The notes: generated by a model not told the origin, from the letters alone. 64,000 nt of DNA from Bacteroidota bacterium (GCA_029572935.1 JAKQHM010000024.1:35547-99546), one strand, 5' to 3'. Positions 34,667 to 44,195 are shown, numbered from the stretch's first letter. A program made the numbers and translations.

Positions 34667-36166
34667 TTGGTCGGCATCGGTAAAAATATCCTGTCCAATG
34701 CGGCTCTGCAAGCCTGGCTGGCCTTGTCTCAGGTTTTGTTGGTTCCCTTGTATATTCACTATTTGGGCATTGAAGCATATGGCCTCGTGGGGTTTTATGC
34801 CAGTATTCAGGCCATCTTTTTTATTTTCGATTTCGGATTTAGCGCTACCCTGAATCAGGAATTAGCCAGACCGGTTTCGAATATGCAAGGAAAAATTTCA
34901 CGGGCCGATCTGATTCGCAGCATGGAGCTGCTTTTTCTGATACTGGCATCTACGGCAGCATTACTGATCGTGATGGCAGCCCCCTGGCTGAGCAGGCGTA
35001 TGATATCAGACTCTGTTTTGGATCCCGATGTCATCACCTGGAGTATCCGGCTGATGGGTATATTGGTGGGTACAAGGCTTCCCATTGGATTGTACACAGG
35101 CGCACTGAATGGACTCGAAAGACAATTGAGATTAAACCTGATTCTGATCGCTTCTGAAGTTCTCAGATTCCTTTCCATCATTATCTGTCTGGTATGGTTT
35201 TGGAATCACATCTTTGCTTTCTTTTATATCCAGATAGTTTTCTCGTTTCTCACCTGGTTATTCTTGCGCTATGAACTTTGGAAAACGGAAAAAGTGTCCG
35301 GATACGTCCCAAATGCGGGATGGGCCCATCTTGCTTCCGGTTTTCGTTTCACAGCAGGAGTAGCGGGAGTCTCCATCGTATCGGTTATGATTTCTCAAAT
35401 TGATAAGATTCTGATCTCTGGATTGGTGAGCCTGGAACAATTGGGTTATTATACCCTTGCTTTTGCCATTGCCGCCATACCATCCAAATTCGTGGGACCG
35501 GTAGCCAATGCATTTTATCCCAGGATGGTAAAAGCCCATGCTCTGAATAACCCGGAGCAATTGTGGAAGGTCTATCAACAAGCCTGTCAGTTGGTGGCTC
35601 TTATCATTGTACCGGTTAGTTTCTGTCTAATTTTCTTTGCTGATTCCCTGCTTGTTCTTTGGTTGAGAGATCCGGATCTGACCGGACAAATAGCCAACAT
35701 GGTAAGAATTTTTACAGTAGGCTTTATGCTGAACGGAGTGATGACCATGCCATATTTTCTACAACTCACCGAACGTTGGACCTCCCTTTCGTTTTTCAAA
35801 AATCTGTTAGCCTCTCTGATCCTGATTCCCTTTTTATTTTTTGTTACAAAAATTTATGGTATTGTTGGTGCATCCTTCCTTTGGTTGATTTTAAATTTTT
35901 CCTATGTTGTGATAGAAATACCAATGATGCATAAAAGGTTATTTCCGGATATGATGGGATATTGGTATAGAAATTCATTTTTAAAGCCCGTCCTCTGGGG
36001 CAGCGCAATGAATCTTTTACTATATCTGATTTTGCACCCCCTGGACTTGCCTCCATTCGTTTTACTGCTGATCCTGGTGGGTGCTTTTGTGATTATGACA
36101 TTGTTGATTAACCGCATGTTGCCTTCAAGGCCACTGCTGACACTAATTAAACACAGTCCATTGTGA
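34667..36166 (+). CDS. Wzx-like polysaccharide flippase
   Basis: 499 residues with about 12-14 hydrophobic segments. The start QVLLVPLYIHYLGIEAYGLVGFYAS is the typical first two helices of the MATE/PST flippase group, and FSATLNQELARP follows. The C-terminal half contains the KFVGPVANAFYPRM segment. It should move undecaprenyl-linked repeat units across the inner membrane. It uses a TTG start, with no in-frame ATG close by. The stop overlaps the following GT2 gene (GTGA). Confidence 0.9.
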   Translation: MVGIGKNILSNAALQAWLALSQVLLVPLYIHYLGIEAYGLVGFYASIQAIFFIFDFGFSATLNQELARPVSNMQGKISRADLIRSMELLFLILASTAALLIVMAAPWLSRRMISDSVLDPDVITWSIRLMGILVGTRLPIGLYTGALNGLERQLRLNLILIASEVLRFLSIIICLVWFWNHIFAFFYIQIVFSFLTWLFLRYELWKTEKVSGYVPNAGWAHLASGFRFTAGVAGVSIVSVMISQIDKILISGLVSLEQLGYYTLAFAIAAIPSKFVGPVANAFYPRMVKAHALNNPEQLWKVYQQACQLVALIIVPVSFCLIFFADSLLVLWLRDPDLTGQIANMVRIFTVGFMLNGVMTMPYFLQLTERWTSLSFFKNLLASLILIPFLFFVTKIYGIVGASFLWLILNFSYVVIEIPMMHKRLFPDMMGYWYRNSFLKPVLWGSAMNLLLYLILHPLDLPPFVLLLILVGAFVIMTLLINRMLPSRPLLTLIKHSPL

Positions 36167-37365
36167 ATGAGAAAGTCACCATCCTGATTCCAACACGGGA
36201 CCGGCAGGCTTATCTGGAATATGCCCTGAGGTCTTGTCTGAATTCCAGTTACTCCAATCTGGAGGTAATTGTTTGCGACAATTCCTCAACAGATGATTTT
36301 CAATCCGTGATGGCATCTTTTCAAGACAGTAGATTAAAATATGTTAAATCGCCCCTTTTTTTGAGCATGGTTGCCAATTGGGAATTTGCGCTTTCCCAGG
36401 TGGAGGATGGTTATGTCAGCATTCTGGGCGATGACGATGCATTTTTGCCAGATGGTATAAGGAGTGCCATGAATCTGCTGGAAAAATCAGGTCTGGATGC
36501 CATCAGCTGGCGGCAGTGTTTTTATCGCTGGCCGGGAAATGATTTTGTAAAGATTCCGGAATTGTATCAGATTCCTCTTCAATCCGGATGGGAAATACGT
36601 TCTACCGAAAAGTTTCTTCCCAGGGTACTGGAAGGAAAATGCATTCCCGGAGATCTGCCCTGGCTCTATGGCGGGATCGTGCACATACGCTATGTTCATT
36701 CCATCAAAAAGAAATCAGGTGGAAAGTTTTTCCATTCCAGGATTCCGGATATCTATTCTGCCATGGTGTTGGCATCAGAGATGGATTCCTATGTTTTTTC
36801 AAATGAACCATTCAGCATTGCAGGACACAGCGCTAAAAGCAATGGGGCCGTCCAATTGATGCACGATGAAAAGTTCAAGGAGCGGAAAGAGGATTTCCAC
36901 AAAGGTGAGGGTGACATACCTTTTCATACCAGTTTGGAATTTATTCATCTTTATCCCATTCTGGTTTGGGAGGCTTATCTCCAATCTTGTGAGACAGGTT
37001 GCCAGCGCTTCAAAAAAAATTTAATCGTCCCTGAGCAGCAACTCAGACGTGCAGTGATCGATGCAGTGGCACTTGGCTTTTACGAGGAAAATCGCGAGAG
37101 ATTGGACCGAATGGCCAGGAATTTGGGATGCGGTCAGGTGATGATGAATCATCGATTTCGTCAGAGATTGATTAAATGGTTCTTTAAATTTAGGGAGTAT
37201 GGCCAGGCCTGGACAAGGAATGTTTTTATTAATTGCCAGGCAGAAGGATTCCGAGATATAGGAGATGCAGCCTTTCATCACGATCGCATAAGGGCAAGGT
37301 ATCCGGGAATATTTAAGGCCTGGATTCACAATGCTCTTTTGTTGTTAAAAAGATTTGCATGGTAA
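36163..37365 (+). CDS. Family 2 glycosyltransferase
   Basis: 400 residues. The GT-A signature is complete: VTILIPTRDRQAYLEYALRSCLNSSY at the start, VIVCDNSSTDD, and the metal-binding ILGDDDAFLPDG near residue 90. The C-terminal half is family-variable. It should add one sugar to the lipid-linked repeat unit at the cytoplasmic membrane face. GTG start overlapping the flippase stop; the end overlaps the next gene by 7 bases. Confidence 0.88.
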   Translation: MNEKVTILIPTRDRQAYLEYALRSCLNSSYSNLEVIVCDNSSTDDFQSVMASFQDSRLKYVKSPLFLSMVANWEFALSQVEDGYVSILGDDDAFLPDGIRSAMNLLEKSGLDAISWRQCFYRWPGNDFVKIPELYQIPLQSGWEIRSTEKFLPRVLEGKCIPGDLPWLYGGIVHIRYVHSIKKKSGGKFFHSRIPDIYSAMVLASEMDSYVFSNEPFSIAGHSAKSNGAVQLMHDEKFKERKEDFHKGEGDIPFHTSLEFIHLYPILVWEAYLQSCETGCQRFKKNLIVPEQQLRRAVIDAVALGFYEENRERLDRMARNLGCGQVMMNHRFRQRLIKWFFKFREYGQAWTRNVFINCQAEGFRDIGDAAFHHDRIRARYPGIFKAWIHNALLLLKRFAW

Positions 37366-38615
37366 GCGTTTTTCAAATCGGTTGGAGAATGCGGTATGCT
37401 GTACCCAGAGCACTGGAGCGGAAATCAATGTTAAGCAGGTTGTATACGGATCTTTGTCAGGAGGGTTCCATGCAGACTGTTATCAAATATTTATCTCCTG
37501 TATTTCCTCCTACCTGGATGGAGAAATGGGAAGCACGTCGTACAGAACTTCCGGGTGAAAGAATTGTGGATTATCCGTTCGTCGCCTTACGGAGTAAGTT
37601 CAGCGGACTCGCGATTAAAAACGAGGCGGACTCATGCCGGCATTTTATGAGATGGGATGAAAGGATCGGAAATAAAGTCTTGCGTGATTTAAAACAAGAT
37701 ACATGTGATTTTATATATCTTTTCAATACCGCTGCTTACACCGTATTGAGAGGGAATCGATCCGTAAAGGGGATCCTGGAGCAATGCAGTCTGCCTTACA
37801 GCACTTATCGGGAGGCAGTCATCCGGGAGTCAGCGAAATATCCGGACTGGACAAATTATTCAACTCCTGTTACGGGTGCTGATTCTGAAATAAAGGAATT
37901 CATCCATAGAGAAGAATCGGAATGGACCTTGGCAGAGAAGATTGTTTGCCCTTCTGTTCATGTCGCTCAGGATCTGAGCCAAAAAGGCATCGACCCCAAT
38001 AAAATTACCATCATTCCTTATGGTTTTAATTACGGAATTGTTCCGAAACTCAGACAAATCAAGAAAAATTCCAGGCTGAGGGTAGGTACAGTCGGGTATC
38101 TCTCCATCCGAAAAGGCATCCACCATTTTTATCAAACCATCCTCAAGTATCCGGTAGCGGAGTATGTGGCGGTTGGGCCGAGGGGCTTTGATCTCACAGA
38201 TTCAGGCATGGAACTTCTGGCTGATAAATGCAGACTTACGGGGCAATTAAGCAGCCGATCCATGGAATCAGAATATAAAAGTATGGACGTGCTTCTGTTT
38301 CTTACGATAGGGGAAGGATCTGCCACGGTAGTGTATGAAGCATTGAGTCTGGGCATCCCGGTGGTGACGACCCGTTCCTGCGGATCGATCGTAGAAGATG
38401 GCGTCTCTGGCTTTATAGTAGATCCGGATGATTACGACAAGGTCGTCTATTGTCTTGAGTTATTGTCAGATCCTGACTTCTATGGGCATATGTCCGAACA
38501 GGCTATTTTAAGAAGTGCGTTTGGGAGTACCCATGCTTATACGGATCGGTTGATTGCTTATTTTGAAGGACTGTCAACCAAGAGATCTGATGCTACTCAA
38601 ATTAATATTCAATGA
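37359..38615 (+). CDS. Family 4 glycosyltransferase
   Basis: 418 residues with GT-B layout. The C-terminal nucleotide-binding domain contains RVGTVGYLSIRKGIHHFYQTI, LFLTIGEGSATVVYEALSLGIPVVTT (the E-x7-E-type donor site) and SIVEDGVSGFIVDPDD. The N-terminal acceptor domain is less conserved. Probably one of three transferases building the repeat unit. ATG start within the end of the GT2 gene; the stop overlaps a 32-codon ORF by 4 bases. Confidence 0.88.
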   Translation: MVSVFQIGWRMRYAVPRALERKSMLSRLYTDLCQEGSMQTVIKYLSPVFPPTWMEKWEARRTELPGERIVDYPFVALRSKFSGLAIKNEADSCRHFMRWDERIGNKVLRDLKQDTCDFIYLFNTAAYTVLRGNRSVKGILEQCSLPYSTYREAVIRESAKYPDWTNYSTPVTGADSEIKEFIHREESEWTLAEKIVCPSVHVAQDLSQKGIDPNKITIIPYGFNYGIVPKLRQIKKNSRLRVGTVGYLSIRKGIHHFYQTILKYPVAEYVAVGPRGFDLTDSGMELLADKCRLTGQLSSRSMESEYKSMDVLLFLTIGEGSATVVYEALSLGIPVVTTRSCGSIVEDGVSGFIVDPDDYDKVVYCLELLSDPDFYGHMSEQAILRSAFGSTHAYTDRLIAYFEGLSTKRSDATQINIQ

Positions 38616-38710
38616 GTATGAAAAGGAAGGTGGTGAATCACAGGGAACTTCAGTTTTATCGCAGGCTGATATTTGAGCTTTGGCCGGTTTATTCCAAAAA
38701 TTATTCCTGA
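38612..38710 (+). CDS. Tiny 32-codon ORF bridging a glycosyltransferase gene and the Wzy-like gene
   Basis: ATG at 38612 overlaps the stop codon of the GT4 gene (ATGA), and the TGA at 38708-38710 lies one base before the ATG chosen for the polymerase. The peptide is basic and aromatic (RKVVNHRELQFYRRLIFEL). It is too short for the ORF track. It may be a real small protein, a coupling ORF that carries ribosomes from one gene to the next, or chance. The exact fit at both ends is the only argument for it. Confidence 0.4.
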   Translation: MSMKRKVVNHRELQFYRRLIFELWPVYSKNYS

Positions 38711-38711
38711 T

Positions 38712-40019
38712 ATGTTCATGGAACTGGCTTCTATATCCATGCTTCTATGTGTCCTTTTGCTGGGATACTTTTTGCTGTTTAGGGCTGGCTTCAAGTCTCA
38801 TTTTGTTTTTGGATTTGGTTGGATCATATTTACAGTTTACTATTTTGCCACCCCGGTTTATTTTTATTTTCAGGACAGAAGCACAGTGTGGGGAAGCGTT
38901 GAGGCATTTCGTTTCGTTGGTGAAAACATCACTCCATTTTACGCCAGAGGTTTTCTTTATTTTTCATTGGCTCTGCTATTTATTTTGACCGGATATTTTA
39001 TCATGGGGAGGAACCAGCCCGGATACCCAACGGTTATGTTCCATCACAGAAAAGGCTTGTTGATATTTTTGTTTTTTACTTTTTACTTTCTCATTATTCT
39101 CAATTTTCTGATCTCAGGTATTAATCCATTGGATATACTGCTTGGATCAACCGATGAGACCTTATGGTCTGTGACAGGTGGAAGTAATTACCTGAAGAAT
39201 TTTGCAGACTCTTTGATCACCTGCCTGGTACTGGCCTGGCTCATTAAAGTGGACAGAAGGATGTTTTTCCTGATGGCTCTCCTGTCGCTAATCATTTTTT
39301 TACTAATGGGTTTCCGGTACCGGATCATCATGACTCTAGTGGGTTTGCTGACTCTGGGACTGCTCAACAAGAAAGTCGGTCCGGCTCTGATCGTTAGATC
39401 CGCTGCCACCGGTACTTTTATTTTATACCTGCTCTTATTCATTACCTACAACAGGTTTCAATTTGTATCAGGAGATTTTGATGCAATGGTTTTCTCGCCA
39501 TCTGAATTTGAAATTGTACATACGCTCGCTGAGCAGACCCGTGGAGCTTTGGATGATATCAACATCATACAGTATTATGAAACCAGACGCGAATCCCGGC
39601 ATGATTATGGTTTGACTTTTTTATATTTTATCATAAGGGCGATTCCCAGATCGCTGGCGGGAGAATGGAAAGACTCCATGTATCCTCCTCCTGCATTTCC
39701 GATCGTAGATGAGGCTTATAATCTTCCTGCAGATTGGGGGCCGACAGGAGAAGCGCCTTTGTTTTTATCTTATTTTTTGATCAGCGGAGGTTTGCCGGCC
39801 CTGATTCTGCTCTGCTTCCTGTCCGGTTTCATCATCAGAGGGTTCTTGCGAAACCGGTCTGTTCGAAATGATAGAGACCTGGCCTTTATGATCATTTTGC
39901 AGATGGCTTTATTTCAATGGTTTACCAGAGGTTACTTTCCTCAATTTGTGGATCATCTTTTTTTTCTTTTGGTGCCTTATTGGATTTATTTTAAAATGAT
40001 TCGCCGTGAAGAAGTCTGA
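38712..40019 (+). CDS. Wzy-like O-antigen polymerase
   Basis: 435 residues from the ATG at 38712; the track uses a TTG 13 codons earlier. About 11 hydrophobic segments with a large polar loop (about residues 260-340) containing QYYETRRESRHDYGLTFLYFI and PRSLAGEWKDSMYP, as expected of Wzy polymerases, whose sequences are otherwise poorly conserved. Position among Wzx, Wzz-like and glycosyltransferase genes supports the call. It should join repeat units on the periplasmic side. The 3' end overlaps the following GT4 gene by 14 bases. Confidence 0.78.
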   Translation: MFMELASISMLLCVLLLGYFLLFRAGFKSHFVFGFGWIIFTVYYFATPVYFYFQDRSTVWGSVEAFRFVGENITPFYARGFLYFSLALLFILTGYFIMGRNQPGYPTVMFHHRKGLLIFLFFTFYFLIILNFLISGINPLDILLGSTDETLWSVTGGSNYLKNFADSLITCLVLAWLIKVDRRMFFLMALLSLIIFLLMGFRYRIIMTLVGLLTLGLLNKKVGPALIVRSAATGTFILYLLLFITYNRFQFVSGDFDAMVFSPSEFEIVHTLAEQTRGALDDINIIQYYETRRESRHDYGLTFLYFIIRAIPRSLAGEWKDSMYPPPAFPIVDEAYNLPADWGPTGEAPLFLSYFLISGGLPALILLCFLSGFIIRGFLRNRSVRNDRDLAFMIILQMALFQWFTRGYFPQFVDHLFFLLVPYWIYFKMIRREEV

Positions 40020-41124
40020 TGCCATCATTTTTATTGGACCATTGCCTCCTCCGGTCAATGGTCACAGTCTGGCTTTTCAATATGCCTTCCAGGGATTCAA
40101 CGGCAACAAAAGGATGATTTCACAAAATTGGGAAGGCAAAAGGGTCCTTTACAAAGTTTTTTTTTCATTTTGGGTTCTTTTTAAGTATCTCGCTTGTTTT
40201 ATTAAATACAGGAGGACTGTTATTTACATTGCAGGCAGTCGATCAATATCAGGCGCATTAAAGGACATTCTTGCTATTTACATGGCAAAATGGTTTTCAT
40301 CCAAAATTGTTCTGCATATCCATGCCGCTTATTTTGATAAGTTTCTGGATGGCTTGCCCTTTTTAATCAGGGGATTCTATTTGAAAGCCTACCGTCATGT
40401 GAATTGTTTTATCGCCTTGCATGAATGCATGTTGAATGAATACAACAGATTCATGCCCGGTTCCAGGTTGGAGGTGGTGCATAATTTCTACGATCCGGTA
40501 CTAGAGCTTCCGGATCCTTTTGTCGAAAAAACAGCAGATAGGTTCAGGATACTTTTCTTGTCCAATCTGGTATTCAGTAAGGGAATTCTCCAACTTGTAG
40601 AGGCTTTTAAAAAGTTGCAATTAAAGCATTCCAATCTGGAACTTTATGTGGCAGGTGCCTTTCAGAAGGATGATCATTATGATGAAGTATGGATGAAGGA
40701 GGAATTTGAAAAGAAAACGAAAGGGGTATCCGGTATAAAATATTATGGGATGGTGCAGGGTGAGCGAAAGGCTTCTTTGCTTCGCTGCAGCCATATCTTT
40801 GTTTTGCCCAGTTTTTACAGTAGTGAGGCCATGCCCATCTCCATTCTGGAAGCCTGTCGTGCAGGTTGTGCCATAGTTACGACGGATCATCATTACTTAA
40901 AACAACTGGTGGATGAATCTATGGGTATTTGCGTAAGACCAAACTCTGTGGATGATCTGGTAGCGGGCCTTGATCGATTAATTTGCCATCCGGAATTATT
41001 AAGAAGAATGGGGATGAACAATCTGGAATATAGTAAAAATAATTTTACCTTGGCTCTTTATCAGAAAAAAATAAACTCTTTGTTGATTCAGCTTTCAGAT
41101 GGGGAAGCAGATGCGGCAGAATGA
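40006..41124 (+). CDS. Family 4 glycosyltransferase
   Basis: 372 residues. The N-terminus AIIFIGPLPPPVNGHSLAF is the glycine-rich start common in GT4 enzymes; the C-terminal domain has FRILFLSNLVFSKGILQLVEAF, LYVAGAF and LPSFYSSEAMPISILEACRAGCAIVTT with the donor-binding Glu residues. Starts at a GTG inside the polymerase gene. Third transferase of the cluster; donor and linkage unknown. Confidence 0.9.
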   Translation: MKKSDAIIFIGPLPPPVNGHSLAFQYAFQGFNGNKRMISQNWEGKRVLYKVFFSFWVLFKYLACFIKYRRTVIYIAGSRSISGALKDILAIYMAKWFSSKIVLHIHAAYFDKFLDGLPFLIRGFYLKAYRHVNCFIALHECMLNEYNRFMPGSRLEVVHNFYDPVLELPDPFVEKTADRFRILFLSNLVFSKGILQLVEAFKKLQLKHSNLELYVAGAFQKDDHYDEVWMKEEFEKKTKGVSGIKYYGMVQGERKASLLRCSHIFVLPSFYSSEAMPISILEACRAGCAIVTTDHHYLKQLVDESMGICVRPNSVDDLVAGLDRLICHPELLRRMGMNNLEYSKNNFTLALYQKKINSLLIQLSDGEADAAE

Positions 41125-41165
41125 ATTCTGTCTGGTGCATTGGATCATAAGTTCAAATCGAAAGA

Positions 41166-43280
41166 ATGAAACAGATATTGCAGGAATTTAAAAGTGGCAA
41201 AACGTATTTGGTGGAAACCGCTGTTCCGGTCCCTGGTCCCGATGAAGTTCTGATCCGTACTTCTTTTTCACTTGTTTCTTCTGGGACGGAAAAAATGCTG
41301 GTTGAATTCGGCAAAAAGAATTTACTGGCTAAAGCAATGTCTCAACCCGATCGCGTGTACCAGGTGATCGAGAAAATTAAAAAGGATGGATGGGCTACCA
41401 CCTATAGAACCGTTTTGAATAAACTGGACACTCCAATTCCCCTGGGCTACTGTAGCGCCGGAATAGTGGAGGCTGTGGGTGCAAAGGTCACTCGATTCCG
41501 TCCCGGTGACAGGGTGGTATCCAATGGTGCTCATGCTGAATACGCCGCGGTTGCGGAAAACCTTGTGGCCAAAGTGCCGGATGGGGTTTCGATGGACGAA
41601 GCTTGTTTTACTGTTGCGGGCGCGATCAGTTTACAGGGCATTCGTTTGCTTGCTCCCGAGCTTGGAGAACGGATCGTAGTCATAGGACTTGGCTTACTGG
41701 GCCTACTCGCAGTGCAGTTGTTGGTCATGAACGGGTGCGAAGTCCTTGCATTGGATATTGATCCGATCAAGGTAGACAAAGCAGCCGATTATGGAGCAAA
41801 AACTTATTGTGTTTCTGATGGTCAGGATCCTGTAGATGAAATATTAAATGCTACAGAGGGAGTGGGTGCAGATGCAGTGTTGATCACCGCATCCGCATCC
41901 GGAGATGAAATCATCAGTCAGGCTGCCAGAATGTCCAGAAAAAGGGGAAGAATCGTGCTGGTTGGTGTGGTCGGTCTGGGCTTAAAGAGATCAGATTTCT
42001 ATGAAAAGGAATTGAGTTTTCAGGTTTCCTGTTCCTATGGTCCGGGCCGCTATGAACCGGCCTATGAAACCAAAAACATGGATTTTCCCATTGCCTATGT
42101 GCGTTGGACTGAGAACCGCAATTTTCAAGCCTTCCTCCGTGCTTTGGAATCGGGTAAACTCGAAGTGAAGAGTTTGATTTCCGGAATCTGTGATTTGTCA
42201 GATTATGATTCGGTTTATGAAAAAGTAAGCAAATCTCGGGGCCTGGCCCGTTTGTTCAGATATTCTGCTGAACTCCCAGCTCAATCAAATATTACAATAG
42301 GTCCGAATAAGGCACATGCTGCCAAGAACGATTCCATAGGGATCATGGGTGCAGGTGATTTTGTTTCGGGCGTCATTCTCCCGGAATTAACTGCGGTCCA
42401 TGCATCGGTTTCTTCAATCTGCAGCTCTCACAGTGCCAAGTTGGGACATTTGGCCAAAAAGTATTCCATTGCCAAAATATGTTCTGATCCTGATGAAATA
42501 ATAAATGATCCGGATGTCAGGGCTTTGATCATTGCTACCCGTCACCATACGCACGCTGATCTCGTCATCCGCGCACTGCGGCAAAACAAGCACGTTCTCG
42601 TGGAAAAGCCGCTTGCCCTGGACCTGGAGTCCCTGCAAAATATTACCCTTACTTTGTCAGAATCAGAGGGGTCTTTGACCGTGGGGTACAACAGAAGGTT
42701 TTCTACATTTTCAACAGCACTTAAAAAATCCTTGTCGGCCTCTCAGGCTCCTGTGCAGATTGTCGCCACCATGAATGCAGGGGAAATCCCCTTATCCCAT
42801 TGGACCCAGGATCCCGAGGAGGGTGGGGGAAGAATATTGGGAGAAGCCTGCCACTATTTTGATCTGATGATTTTTTTAACAGGCAGTGCCATCAAAAAGG
42901 TATTTATGAGTTCCATGGGGTCCTACAATCTGTACACGGACCACGCCAGCATCATTCTTGATTTTGAAAACGGTTCATCTGCCACCATACATTATTTTTC
43001 CAATGGAGCCCGTTCTTATCCCAAAGAAAGAATCGAAGTGCATCAACTGGGAAAAACAGCGGTCGTCGATAATTTTAGGAAAATGTATTCCTATGGTTTT
43101 TCCGGTTTGGGTTCAGTGTCGAGACAGGATAAAGGCCATCCTGGACAATTCAGGGCCTGGTTGGAATTTCTTAAAAAAGGTGGCTTGCCTCCCATACCTT
43201 ACTCCCAGTTGGAAAATGGCACCAGAGCTTGCCTGATGGCACTCGAGTCCTTTCGCCTGCAAATGCCAGTGCAGGTTTAA
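41166..43280 (+). CDS. Two-domain oxidoreductase: MDR-type dehydrogenase fused to Gfo/Idh/MocA dehydrogenase
   Basis: 704 residues in two parts. Residues 1-360 are a zinc-type medium-chain dehydrogenase/reductase fold (PDEVLIRTSFSLVSSGTEK, GYCSAGIVEAVGAKVTRFRPGDRV, VVIGLGLLGLLAVQLL for NAD binding). Residues about 375-704 are a Gfo/Idh/MocA oxidoreductase (SIGIMGAGDFVSGVILPEL, KHVLVEKPLALDLESLQ with the catalytic EKP, and GYNRRFS). Such fusions occur in surface-glycan clusters of many bacteria, where they are thought to modify a sugar nucleotide or a lipid-linked sugar. Last gene of the cluster, 41 bases after the GT4 gene. The classical zinc-ligand cysteines of the first domain are not obvious. 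Confidence 0.87.
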   Translation: MKQILQEFKSGKTYLVETAVPVPGPDEVLIRTSFSLVSSGTEKMLVEFGKKNLLAKAMSQPDRVYQVIEKIKKDGWATTYRTVLNKLDTPIPLGYCSAGIVEAVGAKVTRFRPGDRVVSNGAHAEYAAVAENLVAKVPDGVSMDEACFTVAGAISLQGIRLLAPELGERIVVIGLGLLGLLAVQLLVMNGCEVLALDIDPIKVDKAADYGAKTYCVSDGQDPVDEILNATEGVGADAVLITASASGDEIISQAARMSRKRGRIVLVGVVGLGLKRSDFYEKELSFQVSCSYGPGRYEPAYETKNMDFPIAYVRWTENRNFQAFLRALESGKLEVKSLISGICDLSDYDSVYEKVSKSRGLARLFRYSAELPAQSNITIGPNKAHAAKNDSIGIMGAGDFVSGVILPELTAVHASVSSICSSHSAKLGHLAKKYSIAKICSDPDEIINDPDVRALIIATRHHTHADLVIRALRQNKHVLVEKPLALDLESLQNITLTLSESEGSLTVGYNRRFSTFSTALKKSLSASQAPVQIVATMNAGEIPLSHWTQDPEEGGGRILGEACHYFDLMIFLTGSAIKKVFMSSMGSYNLYTDHASIILDFENGSSATIHYFSNGARSYPKERIEVHQLGKTAVVDNFRKMYSYGFSGLGSVSRQDKGHPGQFRAWLEFLKKGGLPPIPYSQLENGTRACLMALESFRLQMPVQV

Positions 43281-43306
43281 TCTTACTTTAAGGTTTGCTT
43301 CGGAAT

Positions 43307-44038
43307 TTATTTTCGGAGTTCCCAAAGCAAATTGGGCGTATGGATCAAACCTTGTGTACTGGAACCTGAGGCAAATGTTTTGATTTTTTGTTCCAGCGTA
43401 AAAGCTGTCCAGAATAATTTTCGTAACAATTCCTTGAGAGGATTCCTGATGCTCAGGTCCCCGGCAAAAACCCTGACCTCCTTGTATCCGCAAGCCAGGC
43501 CGAGTTGTGTAGCGGAGGATGGATTCAGCAGACATTCGTGTGTAAAGTCTCCATAGCTGAATTTGTTGGGCACCAGTGCATCCATGTTGGGGGTTCGGAA
43601 CAGGGCCCTTCCTTCCTTGGATAATTTTCCTCTGAGCGCAAGCAACAGTTCCGTTAATTCATTTTTAGTAAAATGTTCTACGATGTCCATGCCGAGGATC
43701 AGATCGTATTGATTTTCAGTCTCGGCCAGAACTTCCCGAATATCCTGACAGCGTATGTTCTTGACCCCCATTTTCTGGGCTATTTCCACTTGCTCCGGGC
43801 TGATATCTACTCCTTCTGTATGTTCGTAACCATTTTTCTGCAGAACGTAGACCAGGCTTCCATTGCCACATCCAATGTCCAGTATCCTGGCGCTTTTAGG
43901 CAGATCCCTTATCAGGGGTATGATTTCTCTTTCAAACCTCCAGCTTTCATTTTCGAATTGGTTCCTCACATCCATTGGGGCCAGCCTGCCGCTTTGGGTG
44001 CTGTGGTATCGGTTATATAATATTTTTCTATATTCCAT
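43307..44038 (-). CDS. Class I SAM-dependent methyltransferase
   Basis: 243 residues. The Rossmann glycine motif ARILDIGCGNGSLVYVL is at about 50-66, VDISPEQVEIAQKMG follows, and the DIVEHFTKNEL segment marks the Methyltransf_11/23 type. N-terminal YNRYHSTQ and the C-terminal FSYGDFTHECLLNPSS resemble methyltransferases of glycan clusters. It is convergent with the polysaccharide cluster (27 bases between stops), so it may add to the same glycan, but on a separate transcript. Confidence 0.87.
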   Translation of the reverse strand: MEYRKILYNRYHSTQSGRLAPMDVRNQFENESWRFEREIIPLIRDLPKSARILDIGCGNGSLVYVLQKNGYEHTEGVDISPEQVEIAQKMGVKNIRCQDIREVLAETENQYDLILGMDIVEHFTKNELTELLLALRGKLSKEGRALFRTPNMDALVPNKFSYGDFTHECLLNPSSATQLGLACGYKEVRVFAGDLSIRNPLKELLRKLFWTAFTLEQKIKTFASGSSTQGLIHTPNLLWELRK

Positions 44039-44133
44039 GAGCTATGAATAGATGAGGAATTATTGTCCTTTCCTTTTAAACTCTAAAAAAGCAGGAACTT
44101 TCCTGAAGCAATGCAAAAATAGTCTTCCCCTCT

Positions 44134-44195
44134 GACTGCCAGATATTAATTCACCGACCTCTGGCAAATATTACCTGGCCGATCTTTTGGCAGTC
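44134..44195. repeat. Nested inverted repeats upstream of the FtsE-like gene
   Basis: GACTGCCA (44134-44141) pairs with TGGCAGTC (44188-44195), and inside it TGCCAGA (44137-44143) pairs with TCTGGCA (44160-44166). The two pairings use the same left arm, so they exclude each other in a single strand. The block ends 9 bases before the -7 element of the FtsE-like gene and could hold operator half-sites. Confidence 0.4.
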
